NCBI GenBank assembly: GCA_034432855.1
Contig: DAOUBA010000058.1
Location: 7,914 to 71,913 of the forward strand
Direction: 5' to 3'
Origin: DAOUBA01 sp034432855
GTDB taxonomy: Bacteria > Chloroflexota > Anaerolineae > B4-G1
DNA length: 64,000 nucleotides
How positions within the stretch are numbered: the stretch's first letter is position 1; each line of letters starts with the position of its first letter. The position numbers were made by a program, and so were the translations under genes. Shown here piece after piece: positions 33,399-40,855 of this stretch. The notes below the pieces were generated by a model that saw nothing but the letters and a program-made list of their open reading frames with translations, made no database searches and was not told the DNA's origin.

Positions 33399-33971
33399 AT
33401 GGAAGTCATGAAACCATTTGCAACGACGTTGTCCTTCGCTGAACGGACCATCACACCGTACAGCCAGAGGATCGTGCGGCGGCTGAGCAACATGCGCGGG
33501 ATGTACCAGGACGCAGCCGCGACTGAGGCGATCCTGGCGCAGCACGACCCCCTCATCTATGAGGTCTACACGGTGGATGTCCCGGAAAGTGAGGGGCATT
33601 TGCTACACTGTCTCACCGTGCTCTATCCGGGCCGGGTGGGGGATGAATACTATATGACCAAAGGCCACTTTCACGTTGCGATGGGCACGGCCGAGATCTA
33701 CCTGGGGCTGGAAGGCGAGGGTTATCTGCTGATGCAGACCAAAGAGGGCGATGTGCAGGCGTTGAAGATGGAGCGCGGGACGATAGCCTACGTGCCCCCC
33801 GATTATGCCCATCGCACCGTGAACACGGGGCAAGGCCCCTTTGTCTTCTTTGCCGTCTGGCCCGGTCACGCCGGCCACGATTACGGCACGATCGAGGAGT
33901 GCGGTTTCATGCGGCTCATGGTGGAGCGGGACGGCCAACCCGTGCTGATCCCCAGCCCCCGTTACACCTAA
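33399..33971 (+). CDS. Cupin-type glucose-6-phosphate isomerase
   Basis: 190 residues from ATG 33399 (AGAGAGG upstream), the normal length for the archaeal-type phosphoglucose isomerase (PF06560). The metal ligands line up with the Pyrococcus enzyme: His90 and His92 in MTKGHFH, Glu99 in GTAEIYLG and His138 in PDYAHRTVNTG. It interconverts fructose 6-phosphate and glucose 6-phosphate in the cytoplasm. Found next to an FGGY kinase it would take a phosphorylated ketose into central metabolism, though other ketose phosphates are possible substrates. Confidence 0.9.
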   Translation: MEVMKPFATTLSFAERTITPYSQRIVRRLSNMRGMYQDAAATEAILAQHDPLIYEVYTVDVPESEGHLLHCLTVLYPGRVGDEYYMTKGHFHVAMGTAEIYLGLEGEGYLLMQTKEGDVQALKMERGTIAYVPPDYAHRTVNTGQGPFVFFAVWPGHAGHDYGTIEECGFMRLMVERDGQPVLIPSPRYT

Positions 33972-33998
33972 AAGTGGCGCAAGAGAGGAGGACGTCGG

Positions 33999-35561
33999 AT
34001 GAACCCCTGTCTGATCGGCGTAGACCTGGGTACGATGGGCACCAAGGCGGCGATTTTCGACGCCGAGGGGCAATTGCTGGCCAGCGCCTACGAAGAGTCA
34101 CGGCTGCACTACCCGCAGCCCGGCTGGGTGGAACAGGATCCAGAGGACTTTTACGGCGCCGCAGTGCGCACGATCCGCCAGTGCGTGGAGTCGAGCGGCA
34201 TTGACCCGGCGCAGGTAGCCGCTATCGCCTTCGACGGGCAGATGGCCGGCATCGGTACGGTGGATAAGGACTGGGGCACTCCCACAGTCTACGATTCCTG
34301 GCTGGATACCCGCTGCAAGCCGGCCATCGAGCAGATGCGGCCCTTCGAGGAGACCATCATCCAGCGCGCAGGCGGCCCGCCGACCTACTCTCACGGCCCC
34401 AAGATGCTGTGGTGGAAGCAAGAACGGCCCGAGGTCTTTCGCAAGATTCACAAGTTCGTCGTCCCCGGCGGTTACGTCGCTGGGCGTATGGCCGGACTCA
34501 AGGGGGAAGACGCCTTCATGGATTATACCTACATTCACTTCTCATGTCTCAGCGACACGGTGAAGGCGACCTGGGACGAAGACCTGTGCCGCGAGTTCGG
34601 CATCCCGCTGGAGAAACTGCCCCGCATCGTGTCCCCCTGGGAGGTGATCGGCAAGTTGACGCCAGCGGCGGCCAGGGACTGCGGGCTGAAGGCCGGGACG
34701 CCCATCGCCGCCGGGGCAGGCGACCAGGCGGCGGGAATGTTAGGCGCTGCGATGGTCGAGCCGGGCCTGGTGTTCGACGTGGCGGGCACTGCTTCCGTCT
34801 TTGCGATCTGCGTGGACCGCTTCGTGCCGGACGTGACGCACAAGACGCTGTTCACCGCCCGGCTGGTGCCGCGGGACCTGTGGTACGCGCTGGCCTACAT
34901 CAACGGGGGTGGGCTGAACCTGCGCTGGTTCCGCGACGAGTGGGCGAACGAGGTCAAGGAAGAAGCCAGGGCGCGAGGCGAGAGCGAGTACGTGATCCTC
35001 GACCGGCTGGCGGCAGAGGTGCCGCCTGGTTCAGATGGCCTGCTCTTCCTGCCTCACCTGCAAGGGCGGGTCTGCCCCAGCGACGCCGACGTGCGCGGCT
35101 TGTGGATGGGCTTCACCTGGGCGCACCGCAAGCCCCACTTCTACCGGGCGATGCTGGAGGCGGTGGCATACGAGTACGCTTACTATCTGGGCATCGAGAA
35201 GGCGCTCCTGCCGGAGGCTGAGTTCAGGGAGGCGCGCGTCATCGGTGGTGGCGCCCGCAGCCGGCTGTGGAACCAGATCAAAGCGGATGTGCTGGGACTG
35301 CCTTACGTGCGCTTGAACCGGGAAGAGTTTTCGGTACTGGGCTCTGCCATCGTCGCAGGGTATGCGGTGGGAGTGTTCGACGACCTCAAGGCCACTGCCC
35401 GCCGCTTCGTGGCGGCCACCGAGCGGATCGAGCCGCAGTCGGAACACCATCGGTTCTATCAACCCTACGTCGAGCAGTACGTTGCCCTTCTGGCCGAGAC
35501 CGCGCCATTTTATCGGCGGCTGGCGACCCTGCCAGAACCGCCTGATGGCGGGGCGTCGTGA
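33999..35561 (+). CDS. FGGY-family carbohydrate kinase (xylulokinase-like)
   Basis: 520 residues, AGAGAGGAGG before ATG 33999. Actin-fold kinase: phosphate-1 loop GVDLGTMGTKAAIFD, FDGQMAG, the general base Asp242 in AAGAGDQAAGMLGAA, adenosine loop INGGGLNLRWF, and GGGARSRLWNQIKADVLGLPYVR in the C-terminal domain. It phosphorylates a keto- or polyol-type sugar (xylulose, fuculose, ribulose, fructose-like). With a C3-epimerase upstream and a phosphoglucose isomerase next door a ketohexose is the best guess. Fits one transcript with the genes on both sides (gaps of 27 and 24 bases). Confidence 0.92.
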   Translation: MNPCLIGVDLGTMGTKAAIFDAEGQLLASAYEESRLHYPQPGWVEQDPEDFYGAAVRTIRQCVESSGIDPAQVAAIAFDGQMAGIGTVDKDWGTPTVYDSWLDTRCKPAIEQMRPFEETIIQRAGGPPTYSHGPKMLWWKQERPEVFRKIHKFVVPGGYVAGRMAGLKGEDAFMDYTYIHFSCLSDTVKATWDEDLCREFGIPLEKLPRIVSPWEVIGKLTPAAARDCGLKAGTPIAAGAGDQAAGMLGAAMVEPGLVFDVAGTASVFAICVDRFVPDVTHKTLFTARLVPRDLWYALAYINGGGLNLRWFRDEWANEVKEEARARGESEYVILDRLAAEVPPGSDGLLFLPHLQGRVCPSDADVRGLWMGFTWAHRKPHFYRAMLEAVAYEYAYYLGIEKALLPEAEFREARVIGGGARSRLWNQIKADVLGLPYVRLNREEFSVLGSAIVAGYAVGVFDDLKATARRFVAATERIEPQSEHHRFYQPYVEQYVALLAETAPFYRRLATLPEPPDGGAS

Positions 35562-35585
35562 AATGATGAGAGGTGGAGGTGAAGG

Positions 35586-36338
35586 ATGAGATTCCAGGGG
35601 AAAATTGCTATCGTGACCGGAGGGGGCCGAGGGATGGGGCAGGCAATTGCCCGCGCCCTGGCAAAGGAAGGCGCGACCGTCGCCATCTTCGAGAAGGACG
35701 TGGAGGCCGGACGCGAGACGGCGGCGCAGATCGAGGCCGAAGGGGGAAAAGCGTTCTCTCTCCAGGTGGACGTCAGCGACAAAGAGCAGGTGCTACGTGC
35801 CGTCGGCGAGACGGTTGAGCACATGGGGCGAATTGACATCCTGGTCAACAACGCGGGCATCCATACAGCGGCGCCTTTCGAGCAAGAAACCCGCTCCGAT
35901 TGGCTACGGCTCTTCGAGGTGAACGTGCTGGGGACGGTCTTCCCCTCCCAGGCGGTTGCGCCCTATATGATCAAGCAGGGCAGCGGGCGCATCGTCCACA
36001 TCTCGTCCAAGGCGGCCGTAGTGGGGGAGCGCGGACACGTGGCCTACAGCGCATCCAAGGGGGCGGTGCTCTCCATGACGCGGGCCATGGCGGTGGACCT
36101 GGCGCCCCACAACATCACCGTAAACGCCGTGTGCCCAGGGCCCGTCGTCACCGACATGTTGCTGACCGCCATGCCGGACGCTGCCGACCGCCAGGCGTTG
36201 GCGCAGAAAGCCCCGCTGGGACGGCTGGGGCAACCTGAGGACATAGCCGCGGCAGTGCTCTACCTGGCGTCGGACGAGGCCGGCTGGTGCACCGGACAGG
36301 CGATTTCAGTGGATGGCGGTTTTTCGATCCTGTTATAA
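35586..36338 (+). CDS. Short-chain dehydrogenase/reductase, third of three
   Basis: 250 residues, GAGGTGAAGG before ATG 35586. SDR motifs TGGGRGMG, E in IFEKD at the end of strand 2 (NAD-type), NNAG, HISSKAAV with the catalytic Ser, and Y-S-A-S-K (AYSASKGAVLSMT), then PGPVVTDM. Of the three SDRs it is the only one within the kinase-to-AOR operon, so it may act on a downstream sugar acid or keto-deoxy intermediate, as SDRs do in the L-fuconate route. Function beyond sugar or acid dehydrogenase is not determinable. Confidence 0.92.
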   Translation: MRFQGKIAIVTGGGRGMGQAIARALAKEGATVAIFEKDVEAGRETAAQIEAEGGKAFSLQVDVSDKEQVLRAVGETVEHMGRIDILVNNAGIHTAAPFEQETRSDWLRLFEVNVLGTVFPSQAVAPYMIKQGSGRIVHISSKAAVVGERGHVAYSASKGAVLSMTRAMAVDLAPHNITVNAVCPGPVVTDMLLTAMPDAADRQALAQKAPLGRLGQPEDIAAAVLYLASDEAGWCTGQAISVDGGFSILL

Positions 36339-36351
36339 CTGGGAAGAAAAA

Positions 36352-37275
36352 GTGAACAAAGTATTGGTCACCCCGAGGTCGTTGACCAAAAAGGGACATC
36401 CTGCGCTCGACGCGCTCCGGGATGCCGGTTACGAGGTGATATTCTCCACACCGGGCGTGCAGCCGGATGAGGAGGAATTGTTGCGGCTACTCCCCGGTTG
36501 TGTAGCATACCTGGCCGGCGTAGAGAAGATTTCGGCGAGAGTGCTGGAGGCGGCACACGACCTGCGTGTGATCAGCCGTAACGGGACAGGAATAGACAAC
36601 ATTGACCTGGAGGCAGCCAGGCGGTTAAACATCACAATTTGCGTTGCTAGGGGCGCCAATGCCAACGGTGTGGCCGAACTGACGATCGCGCTGATGTTCG
36701 CGTTGGCGCGCGCCATTCCGTTCAGCGACGCAAGTATGAAGAGCGAGCAGTGGGCAAGACGCGAAGGAATTGAACTTACGGGTCGTACCCTCGGGCTGAT
36801 CGGCTGCGGCATGATCGGGAAAAAAGTCGCCGTACTCGGCTCCGCCATCGGGATGCAGGTCGTGGCGTTCGACCCTTACCCCGATCCCTCCTTCGCACCG
36901 GCCAACTTCTGCTGGGGTTCTCTGGACGAGGTGTATAAGCATTCGGACATCGTCAGCCTGCATTGTCCGGCGCCAGCAGACGGAAAGCCGCTCATTGACC
37001 GGGACGCCATCGCAAAGATGAAGCCCGGCGTTTACCTGATCAACACAGCCAGAGCCGCTTTACTCGACGAGGAGGCCGTGCTCGAAGGGCTGGCGAGCGG
37101 GCAGATCGCGGGCGCGGCGGTTGACGTGTTTGCGAAAGAGCCGCCGGAAGACTACCGGCTGGTGAAACATGACCGCGTGATTGCGACGCCTCACATCGGA
37201 GGCTACACCGCCGAGAGCGTCCAGAGGGCGACCCAAGAAGCGGTGGATAACATCCTCAAGAATCTGGGAGGCTAG
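36352..37275 (+). CDS. D-2-hydroxyacid dehydrogenase (SerA/GhrB-like)
   Basis: The best start is GTG 36352 with GGGAAG upstream, 13 bases after the SDR stop (307 residues); an ATG at 36313 would overlap the SDR by 26 bases. NAD-binding motif GLIGCGMIGKKVA, then the catalytic Arg (NTARAALLDEEAV), Glu (DVFAKEPPED) and His (TPHIGGYT) of the family. Such enzymes reduce 2-keto acids or oxidise D-2-hydroxy acids such as glycerate, phosphoglycerate or lactate. Next to an aldolase and an aldehyde oxidoreductase it may oxidise the hydroxy acid made from the aldehyde, for example glycerate. Confidence 0.88.
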   Translation: MNKVLVTPRSLTKKGHPALDALRDAGYEVIFSTPGVQPDEEELLRLLPGCVAYLAGVEKISARVLEAAHDLRVISRNGTGIDNIDLEAARRLNITICVARGANANGVAELTIALMFALARAIPFSDASMKSEQWARREGIELTGRTLGLIGCGMIGKKVAVLGSAIGMQVVAFDPYPDPSFAPANFCWGSLDEVYKHSDIVSLHCPAPADGKPLIDRDAIAKMKPGVYLINTARAALLDEEAVLEGLASGQIAGAAVDVFAKEPPEDYRLVKHDRVIATPHIGGYTAESVQRATQEAVDNILKNLGG

Positions 37276-37280
37276 CCTAA

Positions 37281-37946
37281 ATGGGGTACACCGAGTTATT
37301 CGAGACGTTACGCCAGTATGGGGTCGTGCCGGTCATCGCCATCGAGTCCCCTGAATCCGCCCTACCCCTGGCCGACGCTTTGATCGCCGGGGGCTTGCCC
37401 GTAGCGGAGATCACGTTCCGCACAGCGGCTGCCGGAGAGGTCATCGCCACGCTCAAGAAGGAGCGGCCCGAACTGATTCTGGGGGCAGGGACGATCCTGT
37501 CGCTGGAGAACCTGAGGCTGGCGCATGAGCACGGCGCGCAGTTCGGCGTGGCGCCGGGGTTGAATCCGGAGATCGTCAAAGAGGCGCAGCGGCTGGGCCT
37601 GCCCTTCATCCCGGGAGTGCTCACCCCAAGCGAGATCGAGCATGCGATGGGATTGGGCGCAAGAGTGCTCAAGTTCTTCCCGGCGGAAGAGAGCGGCGGC
37701 GTGGCCATGCTCAAGGCCTTGGCTGCGCCCTATCGGCACACGGGCGTCAGGTTCGTGCCCACGGGGGGCGTCACAGCCGCCAACCTCGAGAGTTATCTGG
37801 CACAGGACGTGGTCCTGGTCGTGGGTGGCACGTGGGTGGCGAAGAAGGAGGTCATCGCCACACAGGGTTGGGACGCGATTCAGACAAACTGCCGGCAAAT
37901 ACGTGAGATCGTCGCGCGCGTCCGGGGCCAGAAACACAAGTCATAG
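37281..37946 (+). CDS. KDPG/KHG-type 2-keto-3-deoxy acid aldolase (Eda-like)
   Basis: 221 residues; GGAGG overlaps the previous stop and ATG is at 37281. Class I aldolase of the KDPG group: Glu43 (VAEITFRT), Schiff-base Lys131 in RVLKFFPAE, and GVRFVPTGGVTAANLESYL for phosphate or carboxylate binding. It splits a 2-keto-3-deoxy acid into pyruvate plus an aldehyde. No dehydratase making such a substrate lies in this operon, but the IlvD/Edd-type enzyme at 8.5 kb could supply it. The aldehyde product would be oxidised by the enzyme encoded immediately downstream. Confidence 0.92.
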   Translation: MGYTELFETLRQYGVVPVIAIESPESALPLADALIAGGLPVAEITFRTAAAGEVIATLKKERPELILGAGTILSLENLRLAHEHGAQFGVAPGLNPEIVKEAQRLGLPFIPGVLTPSEIEHAMGLGARVLKFFPAEESGGVAMLKALAAPYRHTGVRFVPTGGVTAANLESYLAQDVVLVVGGTWVAKKEVIATQGWDAIQTNCRQIREIVARVRGQKHKS

Positions 37947-37957
37947 GAGGTTCGTAA

Positions 37958-39784
37958 ATGTTCCAAGGCGGATACCTGGGCAAAATTCTTCGGGTCAACC
38001 TCTCCGCGCGGGAACACCGCGTCGAGCGGCTGGAGGAGAGCGAGGCGCTCAAACTGCTGGGTGGACGCGGCCTGGCAGCCAAGAGGTACTATGACGAGAT
38101 CGGCCCCGAGGTGGAGCCGTTCGACCCGGCCAACGAGGTCATTCTGATGACCGGCCCGCTGACGGGAGTGGACCTGCCATCCACAACCAAGATCGGGTTC
38201 AGCACCAAATCGCCGGAGACTGGCATCTATCTGTGCGCTAATAGCGGCGGCGATTTTGGCCCCCAACTCAAGTGCTGTGGCTTCGACGGGCTAATCATCG
38301 AGGGACAGGCCAACGATTGGACGTACCTGCTTATCAGGGACGGTGAAGTGACTTTTGGCGACGCCCGCCCCTGGCAAGGCCTGACCACGAGTGAGACGCA
38401 GGAGGCGCTGAAAGAAGCCATGGGCGATCGGCGGGCCACGGCGCTCTCTATCGGCCCGGCCGCCGAGCGATTGGTGTGCTTTGCCTACATCAACGTGGAC
38501 TCGCGTGCCGCCGGACGGGGAGGAGCCGGGGCCGTGCTTGCCTCGAAACGGCTGAAGGGTATCGCTATTCTGGGCAGCGGCAGGATTCCCGTGGCCGATC
38601 CGGACAGGGTCAAGGAGATTCGGCGAGCCGCCATCGCGGACCTACGCCAGTCGCGGGCCAATCACACCAAGTACGGCACCCCGCAATATATCGAGGTCAT
38701 CAACGAATTGGGCTGCATGCCCACGCGCAACTTCCAGACCGCCTATTTCGAGGGCGCGGACAAGATAGACGCCCACGTGATGCGCGCGAAATACTGGACG
38801 AAAAACTATGGCTGCTATCACTGTCCGGTCGCCTGCGGCAAGGTGTGCGAGGTGAAGGATGGCCCCTTCGCCGGAGCGCGCGCGCGGACCGAGTTCGAGA
38901 CGGTCGCGCTCCTGGGCCCCAACTGCGGCGTGGACGATTACGGCGCCATCGTCGCAGCCAATCAGGCCTGCGACGAGATCGGCATAGACACCATCTCGGC
39001 GGGCAACGCCGTCGCCCTGGCAATGGAACTGTACGAGCGCGGGCTGATCACCAACGCGGATACGGAAGGCATCGAGGCCCGCTTTGGCAACGGGCAGGCG
39101 CTCGTGGACCTGATCCGGCTGATCGGGGAGCGGCGCGGGATCGGCGACCTGCTGGCCGAGGGGATGCGGCACGTGGCGCGCGCGCGACCGGAATGGCGTC
39201 GCTACATCCTGGCGGTCAAGGGGCTGCCCTTCGCGGGCTACGATCCGCGCGGCTTTCACGGCAACGGCCTGACCTACGGCACCTCCAGCCGTGGGGCCTG
39301 CCACAACGTGGGTGGTTGGACGATCCGCGCCGAATTGCAGAGCGGGCAGTACGACCGCTTTGCCCTGAAAGGCAAAGGGGTGCTGGTCCAAACCCTACAG
39401 GACAACCGGGCCTACGTGGACAGCCTGGGCCTGTGCACCGTGGTCAGGGGTGCGCTGGGCTTTGGCGACACGCCCGCAGGCGACGTGCTCGCCGCCGTGA
39501 CCGGCCACGATTTTACCCCCCAGTTGATGGAGATCGGCGCCCGCATCTATACCCTGGAGCGGTTAATCCTCAACCGTGAAGGCATACGGAGAAAGGACGA
39601 CCTGCTGCCCGAACGCATCACCCAAGAGGCCATTCCGTCCGGCCCGACCCAGGGACGCATCCTGACAGAGGAGATGTATGCCGTTATGCTGGACGAGTAC
39701 TACGCGGTGCGCGGCTGGGACGAGGACGGCGTGCCCACGCCGGAGACGATTCACAGACTGGGCCTGGATGAACTGCTTGCCTGA
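37958..39784 (+). CDS. Aldehyde:ferredoxin oxidoreductase, tungsten-type
   Basis: 608 residues, matching the family length of about 605. The [4Fe-4S] ligands Cys286, Cys289, Cys293 (GCYHCPVACGK) and Cys493 (SLGLCTVV) fall almost exactly where they do in the Pyrococcus enzyme. The N-terminal domain opens YLGKILRVNLS, and GGRGLAAKRYY, the pterin-binding region, follows. The enzyme oxidises aldehydes to acids with ferredoxin as acceptor and carries a bis-pyranopterin tungsten cofactor. ATG 37958 follows AGGAGG. Its place after an aldolase and before MoaD makes an aldehyde from the keto-deoxy acid a likely substrate. It is oxygen-sensitive in known members. Confidence 0.95.
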   Translation: MFQGGYLGKILRVNLSAREHRVERLEESEALKLLGGRGLAAKRYYDEIGPEVEPFDPANEVILMTGPLTGVDLPSTTKIGFSTKSPETGIYLCANSGGDFGPQLKCCGFDGLIIEGQANDWTYLLIRDGEVTFGDARPWQGLTTSETQEALKEAMGDRRATALSIGPAAERLVCFAYINVDSRAAGRGGAGAVLASKRLKGIAILGSGRIPVADPDRVKEIRRAAIADLRQSRANHTKYGTPQYIEVINELGCMPTRNFQTAYFEGADKIDAHVMRAKYWTKNYGCYHCPVACGKVCEVKDGPFAGARARTEFETVALLGPNCGVDDYGAIVAANQACDEIGIDTISAGNAVALAMELYERGLITNADTEGIEARFGNGQALVDLIRLIGERRGIGDLLAEGMRHVARARPEWRRYILAVKGLPFAGYDPRGFHGNGLTYGTSSRGACHNVGGWTIRAELQSGQYDRFALKGKGVLVQTLQDNRAYVDSLGLCTVVRGALGFGDTPAGDVLAAVTGHDFTPQLMEIGARIYTLERLILNREGIRRKDDLLPERITQEAIPSGPTQGRILTEEMYAVMLDEYYAVRGWDEDGVPTPETIHRLGLDELLA

Positions 39785-40052
39785 GAAAGCCAGCATCACG
39801 GTGCAGATCAAGTATCTATCCACTCTGCGAGACCGGACGGGACGCCGGCAAGAGACGGTCGGTTTCCCGCTGGGCGCTACTTTGCAGGACGTGGCCGACT
39901 GGCTGAATCAGCGTTATGCCCTCTCGCTGCCTGACCCCCAGGTGATGGCGACCCTCAATGGGAAGGGGTGGGAGCAGTTCCCGGCGAAACTGTCTACCGA
40001 GATCAGGGAAGGAGACGTCATCTATCTGTTTCCCCCTATCGCCGGTGGGTAG
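39768..40052 (+). CDS. MoaD/ThiS-family sulfur carrier for pterin cofactor
   Basis: 94 residues if begun at ATG 39768, overlapping the AOR stop by 17 bases; a GTG at 39801 would give 83 residues, closer to the usual size. The ubiquitin-like fold is plain (VQIKYLSTLRDRTGRRQETVGFP, LQDVADWLNQRYALSLPD, STEIREGDVIYLFPPIAGG) and it ends in the obligatory Gly-Gly, whose thiocarboxylate donates sulfur to the dithiolene of molybdopterin. Coupling to AOR is common, as the tungsten enzyme needs two pterins. It is the last gene before a strong terminator. Confidence 0.88.
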   Translation: MNCLPEKASITVQIKYLSTLRDRTGRRQETVGFPLGATLQDVADWLNQRYALSLPDPQVMATLNGKGWEQFPAKLSTEIREGDVIYLFPPIAGG

Positions 40053-40083
40053 TACCCGCTGTTCTTCAGAGACCGCGTTTCCC

Positions 40084-40122
40084 CAACCACGCTGCTGTGA
40101 ATGGACGGCGTGGTTGTTTTTT
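40084..40122 (+). terminator. Intrinsic terminator of the sugar catabolic operon
   Basis: CAACCACGC (40084-40092) pairs perfectly with GCGTGGTTG (40108-40116) around a 15-base loop, followed at once by six T residues (40117-40122). It closes the + strand run of genes 32 bases after the MoaD stop, facing the convergent transglutaminase-like gene. Confidence 0.85.
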
Positions 40123-40168
40123 CATAAGAGGCCCCACCAACGCCGGTCCTTTCCAGGCCGTTCGGGGC

Positions 40169-40834
40169 TTATGGATGTGGGCCTGATTTGCCGGAGTAGG
40201 CGGGCCGGTAGAGCCCGGCGGGGTTGGCGCCGAGAAAGCCGGCCTCGTAGGTGCGCGCATCCACCGGCGAGAGCGCGGCGGCCATCTGCGGTGTGATGAC
40301 GGGAAAGCGCCGCAGTTCCCCCAGGCGGCGGATGATCGGCTCCAGGCCATTGTCGCTGCACGTCCAGTCCAGGGGGTCGAAGGATTTCAGGTTTAGCGGC
40401 ACCGTGTACTCGCGTAGCGTCTTTTCCCCCTCGACGTTGAAGTAGAACTCGAAGTACGACATCACCAGTTCGCGCAGGCTGCGATAGATCGGCTCGCGGA
40501 AGCGCAATCCGACGCAGTTCGACTTGGCGACAGCGCCGAGAAATCCGTCGCGCCGGTAGATGGCGATGGTGTGGTCGTCGTCGGTTCCGGGCGCAGCGAG
40601 CAGGTCCACGATCACCGGTGGGTGGCCCAGGCGGCGCAGGGCAGCGGCGGCGAACATGGCGCCGTCGAAGCAATTGCCCCGCCCATCCTGCAACACCCGC
40701 AGCGGGCAGCGGTTGAATTTCTCGTCGGTGTATGGCAGCGCATCCAGGAAGGCTTGAATTCGATAGGGGCTGTCCAGGCTGGTGAGAATCCGACGCTGAT
40801 CGGGGGTCAGGTGCTCTTCGAAGGTTTCGCTCAT
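40169..40834 (-). CDS. Transglutaminase/cysteine-peptidase-like protein
   Basis: 221 residues from ATG 40834 (GGAGAGAG upstream). A papain-like transglutaminase fold is suggested by GRGNCFDGAMFAAAALRRLGHPP (Cys at the head of a helix), a strand PPVIVDLLA, and TDDDHTIAIYRRDGFLGAVAKSN holding the His. The third catalytic residue is not obvious. The C-terminal 80 residues are unassigned. It is coded 21 bases downstream of the GH29 gene, in the same direction. It may be a peptidase or a structural protein of unknown role. Confidence 0.65.
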   Translation of the reverse strand: MSETFEEHLTPDQRRILTSLDSPYRIQAFLDALPYTDEKFNRCPLRVLQDGRGNCFDGAMFAAAALRRLGHPPVIVDLLAAPGTDDDHTIAIYRRDGFLGAVAKSNCVGLRFREPIYRSLRELVMSYFEFYFNVEGEKTLREYTVPLNLKSFDPLDWTCSDNGLEPIIRRLGELRRFPVITPQMAAALSPVDARTYEAGFLGANPAGLYRPAYSGKSGPHP

Positions 40835-40855
40835 CAAACGTGCTCTCTCCGGCCG

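Noticed and set aside
8473..37946. Sulfoquinovose (sulfo-Entner-Doudoroff) pathway
   Set aside because: Dehydratase, aldolase and SDRs are of fitting families, but no GH31 sulfoquinovosidase, lactonase or sulfolactaldehyde enzyme is recognisable.
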